Positions 57,536 through 64,000 of a stretch of 64,000 nucleotides of DNA are shown here, one piece after another. The stretch comes from Cellulomonas alba. Lineage in GTDB: Bacteria > Actinomycetota > Actinomycetes > Actinomycetales > Cellulomonadaceae. The translations under genes and the position numbers were made by a program. The notes below the pieces were generated by a model. It had not been told where the DNA came from. It saw only the letters and a program-made list of their open reading frames with translations, and did not search any database. Positions within the stretch are counted from its first letter, which is position 1. Each line of letters opens with the position of its first letter. The stretch lies in assembly GCF_030362835.1 (NCBI RefSeq), contig NZ_JAUCGQ010000001.1, positions 620,001-684,000 of the forward strand, in the 5' to 3' direction.

Positions 57536-58312
57536 ATGACCCGCCCGATCCGCATCGCCGTCCAGCTCCAGCCGCAGCACGCCGAGTACGCCCAGCTCCG
57601 GGACGCGGTCCGCCGCGCCGAGGACCTCGGCGTCGACGTCGTCTTCAACTGGGACCACTTCTTCCCGCTCTCGGGCGACCCGGACGGCAAGCACTTCGAG
57701 TGCTGGACCATGCTCGGCGCGTGGGCCGAGCAGACGAGCCGCGTCGAGATCGGCGCGCTCGTCACGTGCAACTCCTACCGCAACCCCGAGCTGCTCGCGG
57801 ACATGGCGCGGACGGTCGACCACATCAGCGGGGGCCGGCTGATCCTCGGGATCGGCGCGGGCTGGTTCGAGAAGGACTACGACCGGTTCGGCTACGAGTT
57901 CGGCACGCCCGGCACCCGCATCGCGGACCTCGCCGACGCGCTGCCCCGCATCAAGGCCCGCTGGGCGGCGTCGAACCCGCGGCCCACGCGCGACATCCCG
58001 GTGCTCATCGGCGGCGGCGGCGAGCGCAAGACGCTGCGCGTCGTGGCGGAGCACGCCGACGCGTGGCACTCGTTCGGCGACCTCGAGACGCTGACGCGCA
58101 AGAGCGCGATCCTCGACGAGCACGGCGCCGCTGTCGGCCGCGACACCGCGTCCCTCGTCGAGCGCAGCGTCGCGGTGTCGCGTCCGCCGAGCGAGGTCGG
58201 CGAGGCGCTCGTCGACGCGGGCGTCACGCTGTTCACCGTGGGGCTGTCCGGCCCCGACTACGACCTGTCGACCGTCGCGCCGTGGGTCGCCTGGCGCGAC
58301 TCGCGCGGCTGA
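57536..58312 (+). CDS. F420/FMN-dependent luciferase-like oxidoreductase
   Basis: A 258-residue LLM enzyme, shorter than the operon group and closer to the F420-dependent LLM class. VVFNWDHFFPLSGDPDGKHFECWTMLGAWAEQTSRVEIGALVTCNSYRNPELLADMARTVDHISGGRLILGIGAGWFEKDYDRFGYEFG is diagnostic. PVLIGGGGERKTLRVVAEHADAWHSFG forms the cofactor phosphate site. F420 use is inferred from these segments. It is leaderless, transcribed alone, and convergent with the phospholipase-like gene 4 bp beyond its stop. Confidence 0.9.
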   Translation: MTRPIRIAVQLQPQHAEYAQLRDAVRRAEDLGVDVVFNWDHFFPLSGDPDGKHFECWTMLGAWAEQTSRVEIGALVTCNSYRNPELLADMARTVDHISGGRLILGIGAGWFEKDYDRFGYEFGTPGTRIADLADALPRIKARWAASNPRPTRDIPVLIGGGGERKTLRVVAEHADAWHSFGDLETLTRKSAILDEHGAAVGRDTASLVERSVAVSRPPSEVGEALVDAGVTLFTVGLSGPDYDLSTVAPWVAWRDSRG

Positions 58313-58316
58313 GGCG

Positions 58317-59897
58317 TCAGTAGGAGCCGGCCTTCCGCAGGCTCGGCGGCCGGCCGTCCGGGTCGTGCAGCGCGTCGAGCGGCAGCCGCGCCCAGCGCCG
58401 CTGCGCCGGCGTGAGGTCGGGCATCGGCAGGCGGCGCAGGCGGCCGGGCGGTCGCACCCCGAGCCGCCCGCCCGCGTGCCAGGCGTCGAGGCGCGCGGCG
58501 TGCTCGGCGTAGGTGTCGAACATCCCGACCGGGTCGACCACGTCCGCCATCGCGACCTCCAGGCCGCGCGCGGCGACGTCCTCGGCCCGGTCGAGGTGCT
58601 CGGCAGCCAGCGTGAGCCGGAGGCGGCGCGCGTAGTCCTCGTCGAGCACCACCGCCGTGAGCTCCGAGTCGTGCGTCCATGAGCGCCGGTTGAAGTTGTC
58701 CGAGCCGGTGCTCGCCCACGTGTCGTCGACGACGCAGACCTTGGCGTGCACGTACACCGGCACGCCGGCGTGGTTCTCGATGCCGTACGCGGCGACCCGG
58801 TCGGGCGCGACGCGCTGCAGCCGGCCGAGCGCGCGCTGACGGCCGAGCAGCTGAGGGACGCGGTTCACGCCGCCGACGTCCGGCACCATCGGCACGACGA
58901 CGACGAGCCGCAGCTCGGGGCGCGCCCGCAGCGGCTCCTCGAAGACGCGCGCGACGTCGTGGCCCCAGAAGTACTGGTCCTCGACGTACACGAGCCGCTC
59001 CGAGCGGCGCACCGCCTTGTGATACCCCCGGGCGACGCTGCGCTCGCCACCGCGGGCGAACGGGTAGTCGCGCCCCACGCCGAGGTTCGGGTACGTGCGC
59101 AGCAGCTGCACGGTGTGCGACCCCGCGGGCGGCGGTGGCGGCCACTGCTCGGGGAGCGGGCCGGCCGAGCTGTCGAGGCCGCGGAGCCGGTCGGCGGCGC
59201 GGCGCCACGGTGCCATCGAGACCGGTGCGGGGTCCTCCCAGCGTTCCCGGAACACCGTCTCGACGTCGTGGACGGCCGGACCCTGGATCGCGACCTGCAC
59301 GTCGTGCCACGGTGGGTGCTGCCCGTACTCCTGGGCGAGCGGCTGCGGCTGCGGGTCGCCCGCGTGGTTCGCGTCGTCGCGCCGGTTGTGCGAGAGGTCG
59401 ATGCCGCCGACGAACGCCACGTCCCGCGTGGGGTCGTCGCGGTGCCGGATGACGACGAACTTCTGGTGGTGCGAACCGCCCGCGCGCACGCGCATGTCGA
59501 GCAGCACCTCGGCACCGCGCTTGTCGAGCTGCTCGCCGAGGTGGCGGTTCTCGGTCGCGAAGAAGCCCGTCTGGTCGAGGTGCGAGCGCCAGACGAGCCC
59601 GTGCACCGCAGCACCGCGCTCGTCCGCGCGGCACAGCACCTCGACGACCTCGCTCCCGGCCTCGCCAGTGAGCCGTTCGTCCGCGTCGCCCTGCCAGTCG
59701 GTGAACATGACGAGATCGCCCGGCCCGGTTGCCTCGAGCGCGTCGTACAGCGCCTGGAAGTACGTCGCGCCGTGGATCAGCGGCACGACGAGGTTGCCCT
59801 CGGACCACGCCCGGCCGTCCGGGTGGCGGTCGTCGAGCCTCGTGTGCGGGTTCGCGCGCTCCGCCGCCGTCAGCAGCCACTCGCTCGGGTCTGCCAT
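58317..59897 (-). CDS. Phospholipase D-like protein (second copy)
   Basis: A 526-residue PLD superfamily protein with two HKD motifs: GSHHQKFVVIRHRDDPTRDVAFVGGIDLSHNRRDD (about 141) and YVHAKVCVVDDTWASTGSDNFNRRSW (about 380). LVMFTDWQGDADE, PWHDVQVAIQGPAVHDVETVFRERW and RLVYVEDQYFWGHDVARVFEEPL complete the pattern. The last resembles KLVFITDQYFWS in the larger protein at 42730. No signal peptide. ATG 59897 has GGAGG immediately upstream. It may act on phospholipid head groups; the close match in motif spacing suggests the two are paralogues. Confidence 0.92.
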   Translation of the reverse strand: MADPSEWLLTAAERANPHTRLDDRHPDGRAWSEGNLVVPLIHGATYFQALYDALEATGPGDLVMFTDWQGDADERLTGEAGSEVVEVLCRADERGAAVHGLVWRSHLDQTGFFATENRHLGEQLDKRGAEVLLDMRVRAGGSHHQKFVVIRHRDDPTRDVAFVGGIDLSHNRRDDANHAGDPQPQPLAQEYGQHPPWHDVQVAIQGPAVHDVETVFRERWEDPAPVSMAPWRRAADRLRGLDSSAGPLPEQWPPPPPAGSHTVQLLRTYPNLGVGRDYPFARGGERSVARGYHKAVRRSERLVYVEDQYFWGHDVARVFEEPLRARPELRLVVVVPMVPDVGGVNRVPQLLGRQRALGRLQRVAPDRVAAYGIENHAGVPVYVHAKVCVVDDTWASTGSDNFNRRSWTHDSELTAVVLDEDYARRLRLTLAAEHLDRAEDVAARGLEVAMADVVDPVGMFDTYAEHAARLDAWHAGGRLGVRPPGRLRRLPMPDLTPAQRRWARLPLDALHDPDGRPPSLRKAGSY

Positions 59898-60058
59898 GCC
59901 TCCGAGGATGCCGGAGCCGCGGCGCTCCGGCACCCGCGGCCACGGTCGTCCCGGGCGGCCCCGGGCTTCGAAACCGTTCCGAAACCTCGAACCGCTCACG
60001 TCGGGGGCCGCGCGCGTCGATCTAGAGGGCAAGCACGGACACACCAAGGACGGTGGAC

Positions 60059-61012
60059 ATGTCACAGGCGTTCGACACCGATCAGCCGGCCACGCCCCTC
60101 GAGACGGTCAACGCCGAGAAGCTGCGGGACGAGATCTCACGCCTCTCGCAGCGGCTCGCGCGCGCCCGGCAGTCCTACGACCAGGACCTCTTCCACGGCG
60201 AGACGGGCGTGCCGCTCGAGATGCAGCTCGCCGTGATCGAGGGCTACACGGCGAAGCTCGAGGCGTTGACCGAGCGCCTGCGCCTGCACGAGGAGGACCT
60301 GCGCCGGAGCCTCGTGCCGCAGCAGCCCACGCCCGCGGTCTCGGACTTGCCCTCGGCCGTCTCCCCTGCCGAACCGGCGCCGGCGCCGGAGCCGCCCTCG
60401 ACCGTGCCGGCCGCGCAGGAGTGGTCCGTGCCGGTCCCCGCCGCGCCGCAGGCGTGGCCCGCGGCGGTCTCCGAGCCTCCGGCGTGGCCGGTCGCCGTCT
60501 CCGCGCCGCCCGAGCCGGTCGCTGCCGTGCAGCCGCCGCAGGAGTGGCCCGTCGCGGTGTCGGAGCCGCCGTCCGCCCTCTCCCCGCCCCTCGCGCGTCG
60601 CACGCCGACGACCCCGCCGGCCGACCGGGCCGGCGAGGCGCCGCTGGCCCGGCGGGTCGCACCGCAGCACGTGGCGCCGCAGTTCGTGCCCGAGCCCCTC
60701 CCGCCGGTGGCCGAGCCGCAGCCGACCCAGCCGATCGCCGCACCGGCGCCGGCGTGGCCCACCCGGTCCGGGCCGGCGACGCCGGACCCCGGCGTGCCGT
60801 TCAACGAGGAGGCCGCCATCGGCGAGTACGTCCGGCTCGCGGCGGAGCTCCGCTGGCTCACGACGCACCGCCCGTCGCTCGTGCCCGAGTACGCGGGCCC
60901 GTGCGAGGCCGTCCTGGCGAGACTCGCGCAGGCCCACGGCGTGGGCGTCGACGAGGAGCGCCAGTCGCTGGTCCGGCAGGTCGACGCCCGCTTCCGCCGC
61001 GACTACGGCTGA
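60059..61012 (+). CDS. Proline-rich protein with terminal helical domains
   Basis: A 317-residue protein. The N-terminal helix (ETVNAEKLRDEISRLSQRLARARQSYDQDLFHGETGVPLEMQLAVIEGYTAKLEALTERLRLHEEDLRRSL) is a likely coiled coil. A low-complexity linker rich in Pro/Ala/Glu/Trp (about 80-230) has repeated PEPPxxWPVAVSEPP-type units. The C-terminal 75 residues (GVPFNEEAAIGEYVRLAAELRWLTTHRPSLVPEYAGPCEAVLARLAQA) form a compact helical domain. No membrane segment. ATG 60059 has AAGGA 8 nt upstream; the GTG at 60053 is too near. Function unknown. Confidence 0.78.
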   Translation: MSQAFDTDQPATPLETVNAEKLRDEISRLSQRLARARQSYDQDLFHGETGVPLEMQLAVIEGYTAKLEALTERLRLHEEDLRRSLVPQQPTPAVSDLPSAVSPAEPAPAPEPPSTVPAAQEWSVPVPAAPQAWPAAVSEPPAWPVAVSAPPEPVAAVQPPQEWPVAVSEPPSALSPPLARRTPTTPPADRAGEAPLARRVAPQHVAPQFVPEPLPPVAEPQPTQPIAAPAPAWPTRSGPATPDPGVPFNEEAAIGEYVRLAAELRWLTTHRPSLVPEYAGPCEAVLARLAQAHGVGVDEERQSLVRQVDARFRRDYG

Positions 61013-61036
61013 TCGCTCGGACTGACCGAAGCCCGG

Positions 61037-61053
61037 CCGCCGGACGCCGGCGG
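61037..61053 (+). terminator. Hairpin after the Pro-rich gene
   Basis: CCGCCGG-ACG-CCGGCGG, a perfect 7-bp stem 25 nt after the stop and 36 nt before the protease gene. No U tract. Confidence 0.5.
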
Positions 61054-61088
61054 GAGCACGGAGCCCGGTTCCCCGGCACGATGGGCAT

Positions 61089-62267
61089 GTGACGGACGAG
61101 GCGGGCCGGGCCGACGGGCCCGCACGCGACCCGGCGGTCGCCCCCGAGATGGCGGCGCCGGTGGCGGACGCGGCGGCACCGGCCGAGGCGGCTGCTCCTG
61201 CGGGGGTGCCGACGCGCCGCCGGTGGCCGCTCGTGCTCACGGGCGTCGTCGTCGTCGCTCTGCTCGCGGGCGCCGCGGGCGTCGCGGTCGGCCATCACAC
61301 CCGCGCCGGCACGGCGGCCTGCGCTGCGACGCGGACGGCCGAGCGCGGCCTGCCGTCCGTGGTCACGGTCTTCGCCACCGGCGGCGGGAGCAGCGGCAGC
61401 GGCACGGGCGAGCTGATCCGGTCCGGCGGCTACATCCTGACGAACGAGCACGTCATCAACGTCGCCGCGAACCACGCGGGCGGCACGCTCTCGGTGCTGT
61501 ACAGCGACGGGCACCGCTCGGACGCGACGCTCGTCGGGCGCGACGTCCCCACGGACCTCGCGGTGCTCCAGGCGGAGGACGGCGGCGGCGGACTGCCCCT
61601 GATCGCGTGGGGCTCGTCGCACGACCTGCGCGTCGGCCAGCCGGTGGTCGCGCTCGGCGCACCGCTGGGCCTGTCGAGCACCGTGACGGCCGGCATCGTC
61701 AGCGCCCTGGGCCGGTCGCTCTCCGTCCCCACGGGCGAGAACGCGACCGCGCACCTGATCGGCGCGATCCAGACCGACGCGTCGATCAACCCGGGCAACA
61801 GCGGCGGCCCGCTCGTCGACTGCTCGGCGCGGCTCGTCGGCGTCAACACCGCGATCGCGACGGCGCCCAACGCGTCGGGCCAGGCGGGCGGCGGCAGCAT
61901 CGGCCTCGGCTTCGCGATCCCGGCCGACCTGGCGCGGCCCTTGTCCGACGAGCTGATCGCGCACGGCTCCGTCAACCACCCGACGTTCGGCCTCGACGCG
62001 CAGACCGTGCCGTCCGGGCTCGCGCACGCCCAGGGCGTCCCCGGCGGCCTCTACGTGCTCGCGGTCGACCCGGGCGGGCCGGCCGACCAGGCGGGCATCC
62101 GGCCGGGCGACGTCCTGACGACGGTCGACGGCCAGCCGGCGCAGGACGCCGAGCAGCTCGTGGTCGTGACGCTGAAGCGCGCCGTGGGCGACCGCGTCGA
62201 CGTCACGTACGTGCGCACCGGCCGCACGGGGTCGACCACCGTCACGCTCGGCGACTCGCGCTCGTAG
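61089..62267 (+). CDS. HtrA/DegP-type membrane-anchored serine protease with PDZ domain
   Basis: A 392-residue protease. A Pro/Ala-rich cytosolic tail (1-42) is followed by one membrane helix (about 47-67), a trypsin-like domain and a C-terminal PDZ domain (about 290-385, GGLYVLAVDPGGPADQAGIRPGDVLTTVDGQ). The catalytic triad is His121 (TNEHV), Asp156 (TDLAVL) and Ser238 (GNSGGPL). Two Cys (78 and 245) could form a disulfide outside the cell. HtrA proteins degrade damaged envelope proteins. The GTG start has no Shine-Dalgarno; CACGAT 6 nt before it is a poor -10. Confidence 0.93.
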   Translation: MTDEAGRADGPARDPAVAPEMAAPVADAAAPAEAAAPAGVPTRRRWPLVLTGVVVVALLAGAAGVAVGHHTRAGTAACAATRTAERGLPSVVTVFATGGGSSGSGTGELIRSGGYILTNEHVINVAANHAGGTLSVLYSDGHRSDATLVGRDVPTDLAVLQAEDGGGGLPLIAWGSSHDLRVGQPVVALGAPLGLSSTVTAGIVSALGRSLSVPTGENATAHLIGAIQTDASINPGNSGGPLVDCSARLVGVNTAIATAPNASGQAGGGSIGLGFAIPADLARPLSDELIAHGSVNHPTFGLDAQTVPSGLAHAQGVPGGLYVLAVDPGGPADQAGIRPGDVLTTVDGQPAQDAEQLVVVTLKRAVGDRVDVTYVRTGRTGSTTVTLGDSRS

Positions 62268-62314
62268 CCCGTGTCCTCGTCACACGCACCTGCCGGGAGT
62301 GCCCACCGCCCGCC

Positions 62315-63244
62315 TCAGTCGCCGATCGTGTCGCGTGCTCGCTGCACGATCAGCGGGTCCACCTCGCCGACGACGTCCGCGCTCTTGCCCTCGTACGAGA
62401 ACTGGCTCAGGAAGTACCGCATCGCGTTGAGCCGCGCGCGCTTCTTGTCGTTGCTGCGGATCACGATCCACGGCGCGTGGTCGGTGTCCGTCCCGGCGAA
62501 CATCGCCTCCTTCGCCGCGGAGTAGTCGTCCCAGCGCCCGAGCGACTCGAGGTCCATCGGCGAGAGCTTCCAGCGCCGCACGGGGTCGATCTGGCGGATC
62601 GCGAACCGGGTGCGCTGCTCGCGCCGCGTCACCGAGCACCAGAACTTCGTCAGGTGGGTGCCGTCGTCGACCACGAGCCGCTCGAACTCGGGCGCCTGGC
62701 GCATGAACGTCGCGTACTCGTCGTCGGTGCAGAACCCCATGACGCGCTCGACGCCCGCGCGGTTGTACCAGGAGCGGTCGAACAGCACGATCTCGCCCGC
62801 CGTCGGGAAGCGCTCGACGTACCGCTGGAAGTACCACTGACCCTGCTCGGTGCTGGTCGGCGTGGCGAGCGCCACGACGCGGGCCGCGCGCGGGTTCAGG
62901 TGCTCCATGAACCGCTTGATCGTGCCGCCCTTGCCCGCCGCGTCGCGTCCCTCGAACACGACGACGTGCCGCTCGCCGTTGTCCTGCGCCCAGTACTGCA
63001 GCTTGAGCAGCTCGATCTGCAGCCGGTACTTGAGCTCCTCGTACTCGTCGCGCTCCATGAGCTCGTCGTACGGGTAGTCCTCGCGCCACGTCTCGACGGC
63101 CTTGCCGCCCGGGTCGATGAGCATCGGGTCGGCGCCCTCTCCCCCGGCGACCGTGTACCCCTCGGCGACGAGCCTGTCGATGTACTCGCGCAGGTTCTCG
63201 TCGGGGTCGGGCTCGACGCGCTCGAGGTCGGGTGCCGTGTCCAT
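62315..63244 (-). CDS. ppk2: Polyphosphate kinase 2
   Basis: A 309-residue PPK2 family kinase. Walker A VVFEGRDAAGKGGTIKRF, Walker B IVLFDRSWYNRAGVERVMGFC, the lid region FWCSVTRREQRTRFAIRQIDPVRRWKLSPMD, and the substrate-binding WKLSPMDLESLGRWDDYSAAKEAMF. PPK2 transfers phosphate between polyphosphate and nucleotides (ADP or GDP). Full length for the class I subgroup, which has an N-terminal extension like the one here. It starts 12 nt after the stop of the upstream three-helix-bundle gene, so they form an operon. Confidence 0.95.
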   Translation of the reverse strand: MDTAPDLERVEPDPDENLREYIDRLVAEGYTVAGGEGADPMLIDPGGKAVETWREDYPYDELMERDEYEELKYRLQIELLKLQYWAQDNGERHVVVFEGRDAAGKGGTIKRFMEHLNPRAARVVALATPTSTEQGQWYFQRYVERFPTAGEIVLFDRSWYNRAGVERVMGFCTDDEYATFMRQAPEFERLVVDDGTHLTKFWCSVTRREQRTRFAIRQIDPVRRWKLSPMDLESLGRWDDYSAAKEAMFAGTDTDHAPWIVIRSNDKKRARLNAMRYFLSQFSYEGKSADVVGEVDPLIVQRARDTIGD

Positions 63245-63256
63245 CGCGTCGTCCGT

Positions 63257-63517
63257 TCAGGCGGAGTTGAGCGGTCCGTCGCCCGCGGGCGCGTCGGCCG
63301 GGCCGTCGGGGGCGACCGGGACGTGCTGCTCGCGGAGCCGGTCGCTCACGGCGCTCTCGACGAGCACGGGGACGAAGTCACGCACCGTCGCGTCGTCGAA
63401 GCCCGCCAGCTCCGCCGCGACGGCCGCGCGGATCTGTCCGCTGTCCGCATCGGGGAAGCGGTCGGACAGCCGCGCGACGACCGCGTCGATCTCGCGGGAC
63501 TCGTCGTCCAGGGTCAT
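63257..63517 (-). CDS. Three-helix bundle dimerisation-type small protein
   Basis: An 86-residue helical protein: EIDAVVARLSDRFPDADSGQIRAAVAAELAGFDDATVRDFVPVLVESAVSDRLRE. The helices end in the RDFVPVLVE motif found in the three-helix-bundle dimerisation domain that also precedes some arsenate reductases and regulators. A Pro/Ala tail follows. It is upstream of ppk2 in the same operon. Partner unknown. Confidence 0.8.
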   Translation of the reverse strand: MTLDDESREIDAVVARLSDRFPDADSGQIRAAVAAELAGFDDATVRDFVPVLVESAVSDRLREQHVPVAPDGPADAPAGDGPLNSA

Positions 63518-63614
63518 GACACGACGATCACCCGCGGCCGCGCGGCCCGCAAACGCGCCGCCGGGACCGATCGCCTGGGCGCCCGCGCCGCCACGCCACG
63601 GGCCTCTAGCCTTC

Positions 63615-63620
63615 TATCGT
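63615..63620 (+). promoter_or_regulatory. -10 element TATCGT of the TetR gene
   Basis: TATCGT, seven bases, GTG 63628; the same hexamer and spacing as in front of the pckG regulator. Confidence 0.5.
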
Positions 63621-63627
63621 TCGCCGT

Positions 63628-64000
63628 GTGACGACCAAGGAATCGCCGACGCGCCGCGGCCGGGGCTCGGCCGCGCCCGGCGTGACGCGCGACGCGCTGC
63701 TCACCTCCGCACGGGACGAGTTCGCGCGCGTCGGGTACGGCGCCGCGACGGTGCGCGCGATCGCGGCGGGCGCCGGCGTGGACCCCGCGCTCGTCATGCA
63801 CTACTTCGGCACCAAGGAGGCGCTGTTCGTCGCCACGCTGCAGAAGGCGGGCGGCGTGCGGGAGCGGATCGCCGCGGCGTTCGAGGGGCCGCCGGACATG
63901 GTCCCGCGCCAGCTCGTCACGGCGTACCTGGACCTGTGGGAGGACCCGGAGACGGCTCCGACCCTGGTCAGCGTGGTGCGCTCGGCGCTGACGAACCCGG
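63628..64000 (+). CDS. TetR-family regulator, C-terminus beyond window
   Basis: The first 124 codons of a TetR regulator. The N-terminal HTH reads TRDALLTSARDEFARVGYGAATVRAIAAGAGVDPALVMHYFGTKEALFVATLQ, with the canonical MHYFGTKEALF turn. The start of the ligand-binding domain (PRQLVTAYLDLWEDPETAPTLVSVVRSALTNP) matches the AefR-like group. GTG 63628 follows TATCGT by 7 nt and no Shine-Dalgarno exists. It is divergent from the three-helix-bundle/ppk2 operon. The rest of the protein lies outside the window. Confidence 0.92.
   Translation, partial: MTTKESPTRRGRGSAAPGVTRDALLTSARDEFARVGYGAATVRAIAAGAGVDPALVMHYFGTKEALFVATLQKAGGVRERIAAAFEGPPDMVPRQLVTAYLDLWEDPETAPTLVSVVRSALTNP

Noticed and set aside
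62249..62324. CGGCGACT ... AGTCGCCG inverted repeat between the protease and ppk2 as a terminator
   Set aside because: The loop is 60 nt and the stem only 8 bp; much weaker than the three perfect convergent hairpins.
1..64000. Horizontal transfer or a mobile island around the 28-49 kb locus
   Set aside because: No integrase, transposase, tRNA, direct-repeat att site or marked drop in GC was seen at either boundary.

Overview
The window is a very GC-rich (well over 70%) stretch of an actinobacterial chromosome. I infer a Cellulomonas-like member of the Micrococcales. The support is the GTP-dependent PEP carboxykinase with a divergent RamB/ScfR-like regulator, a deazaflavin-type reductase, F420/FMN luciferase-like oxidases, PPK2, many GTG starts and many apparently leaderless genes. 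No phage, IS element, CRISPR array, rRNA or tRNA is visible.

Layout. 1-7.5 kb: a membrane protein cut by the window edge, a PAP2 phosphatase, an OmpR-type two-component pair, two small oxidoreductase/methyltransferase genes, and a MarR gene divergent from a pseudo-receiver protein. 7.5-13.4 kb: a gene-poor gap with DosR-like boxes, a TOPRIM-only protein, DUF2200, a GT-C glycosyltransferase, and a secreted GH18 chitinase with a striking palindromic operator. 13.4-28.3 kb: a sulfur-scavenging locus. One SAM-IV riboswitch (+ strand) precedes a 15-codon ORF and a flavin reductase. A second SAM-IV riboswitch (- strand) precedes a Cys-Cys leader peptide and a roughly 13-gene operon. That operon has five luciferase-like monooxygenases, a polar amino acid ABC importer, two GNAT acetyltransferases, a DUF1684 protein, a sarcosine-oxidase-type FAD oxidase and a rhodanese. 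The simplest reading is import and N-acetylation of S-substituted amino acids or sulfonates, then oxidative C-S cleavage by FMNH2 supplied by the flavin reductase, all shut off when SAM and cysteine are plentiful.

28.3-49.5 kb: the most unusual part. A - strand operon of eight coupled genes encodes a phospholipase D-like enzyme, a DUF6603 giant protein, four further large Ala-rich proteins and a coiled-coil protein, with no recognised pathway. Divergent from it, a + strand three-gene cassette has 4-8 bp overlaps: a phosphoribosyltransferase-AMMECR1-(alpha/alpha) barrel fusion, a protein made of 25 tandem PDHSE[V/T] hexapeptides, and a 2OG-Fe(II) dioxygenase. The overlaps suggest the oxygenase and the fusion enzyme act on, or with, the repeat protein. 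I know of no described system with this composition.

49.5-64 kb: ordinary accessory and housekeeping genes. These are an acyl-CoA ligase, pckG with its divergent regulator, an SRPBCC protein, an ECF sigma factor with a coupled membrane protein, a second luciferase-like group, a second phospholipase D-like protein, a Pro-rich protein, an HtrA-type protease, PPK2, a three-helix-bundle protein and a TetR regulator cut by the window edge.

Two window-wide architectural signals stand out. A TANNNT hexamer lies exactly 6-7 nt before the start codon of at least nine genes (leaderless transcripts). Perfect 14-15 bp inverted repeats lie at the junctions of three convergent gene pairs (bidirectional terminators without U tracts).
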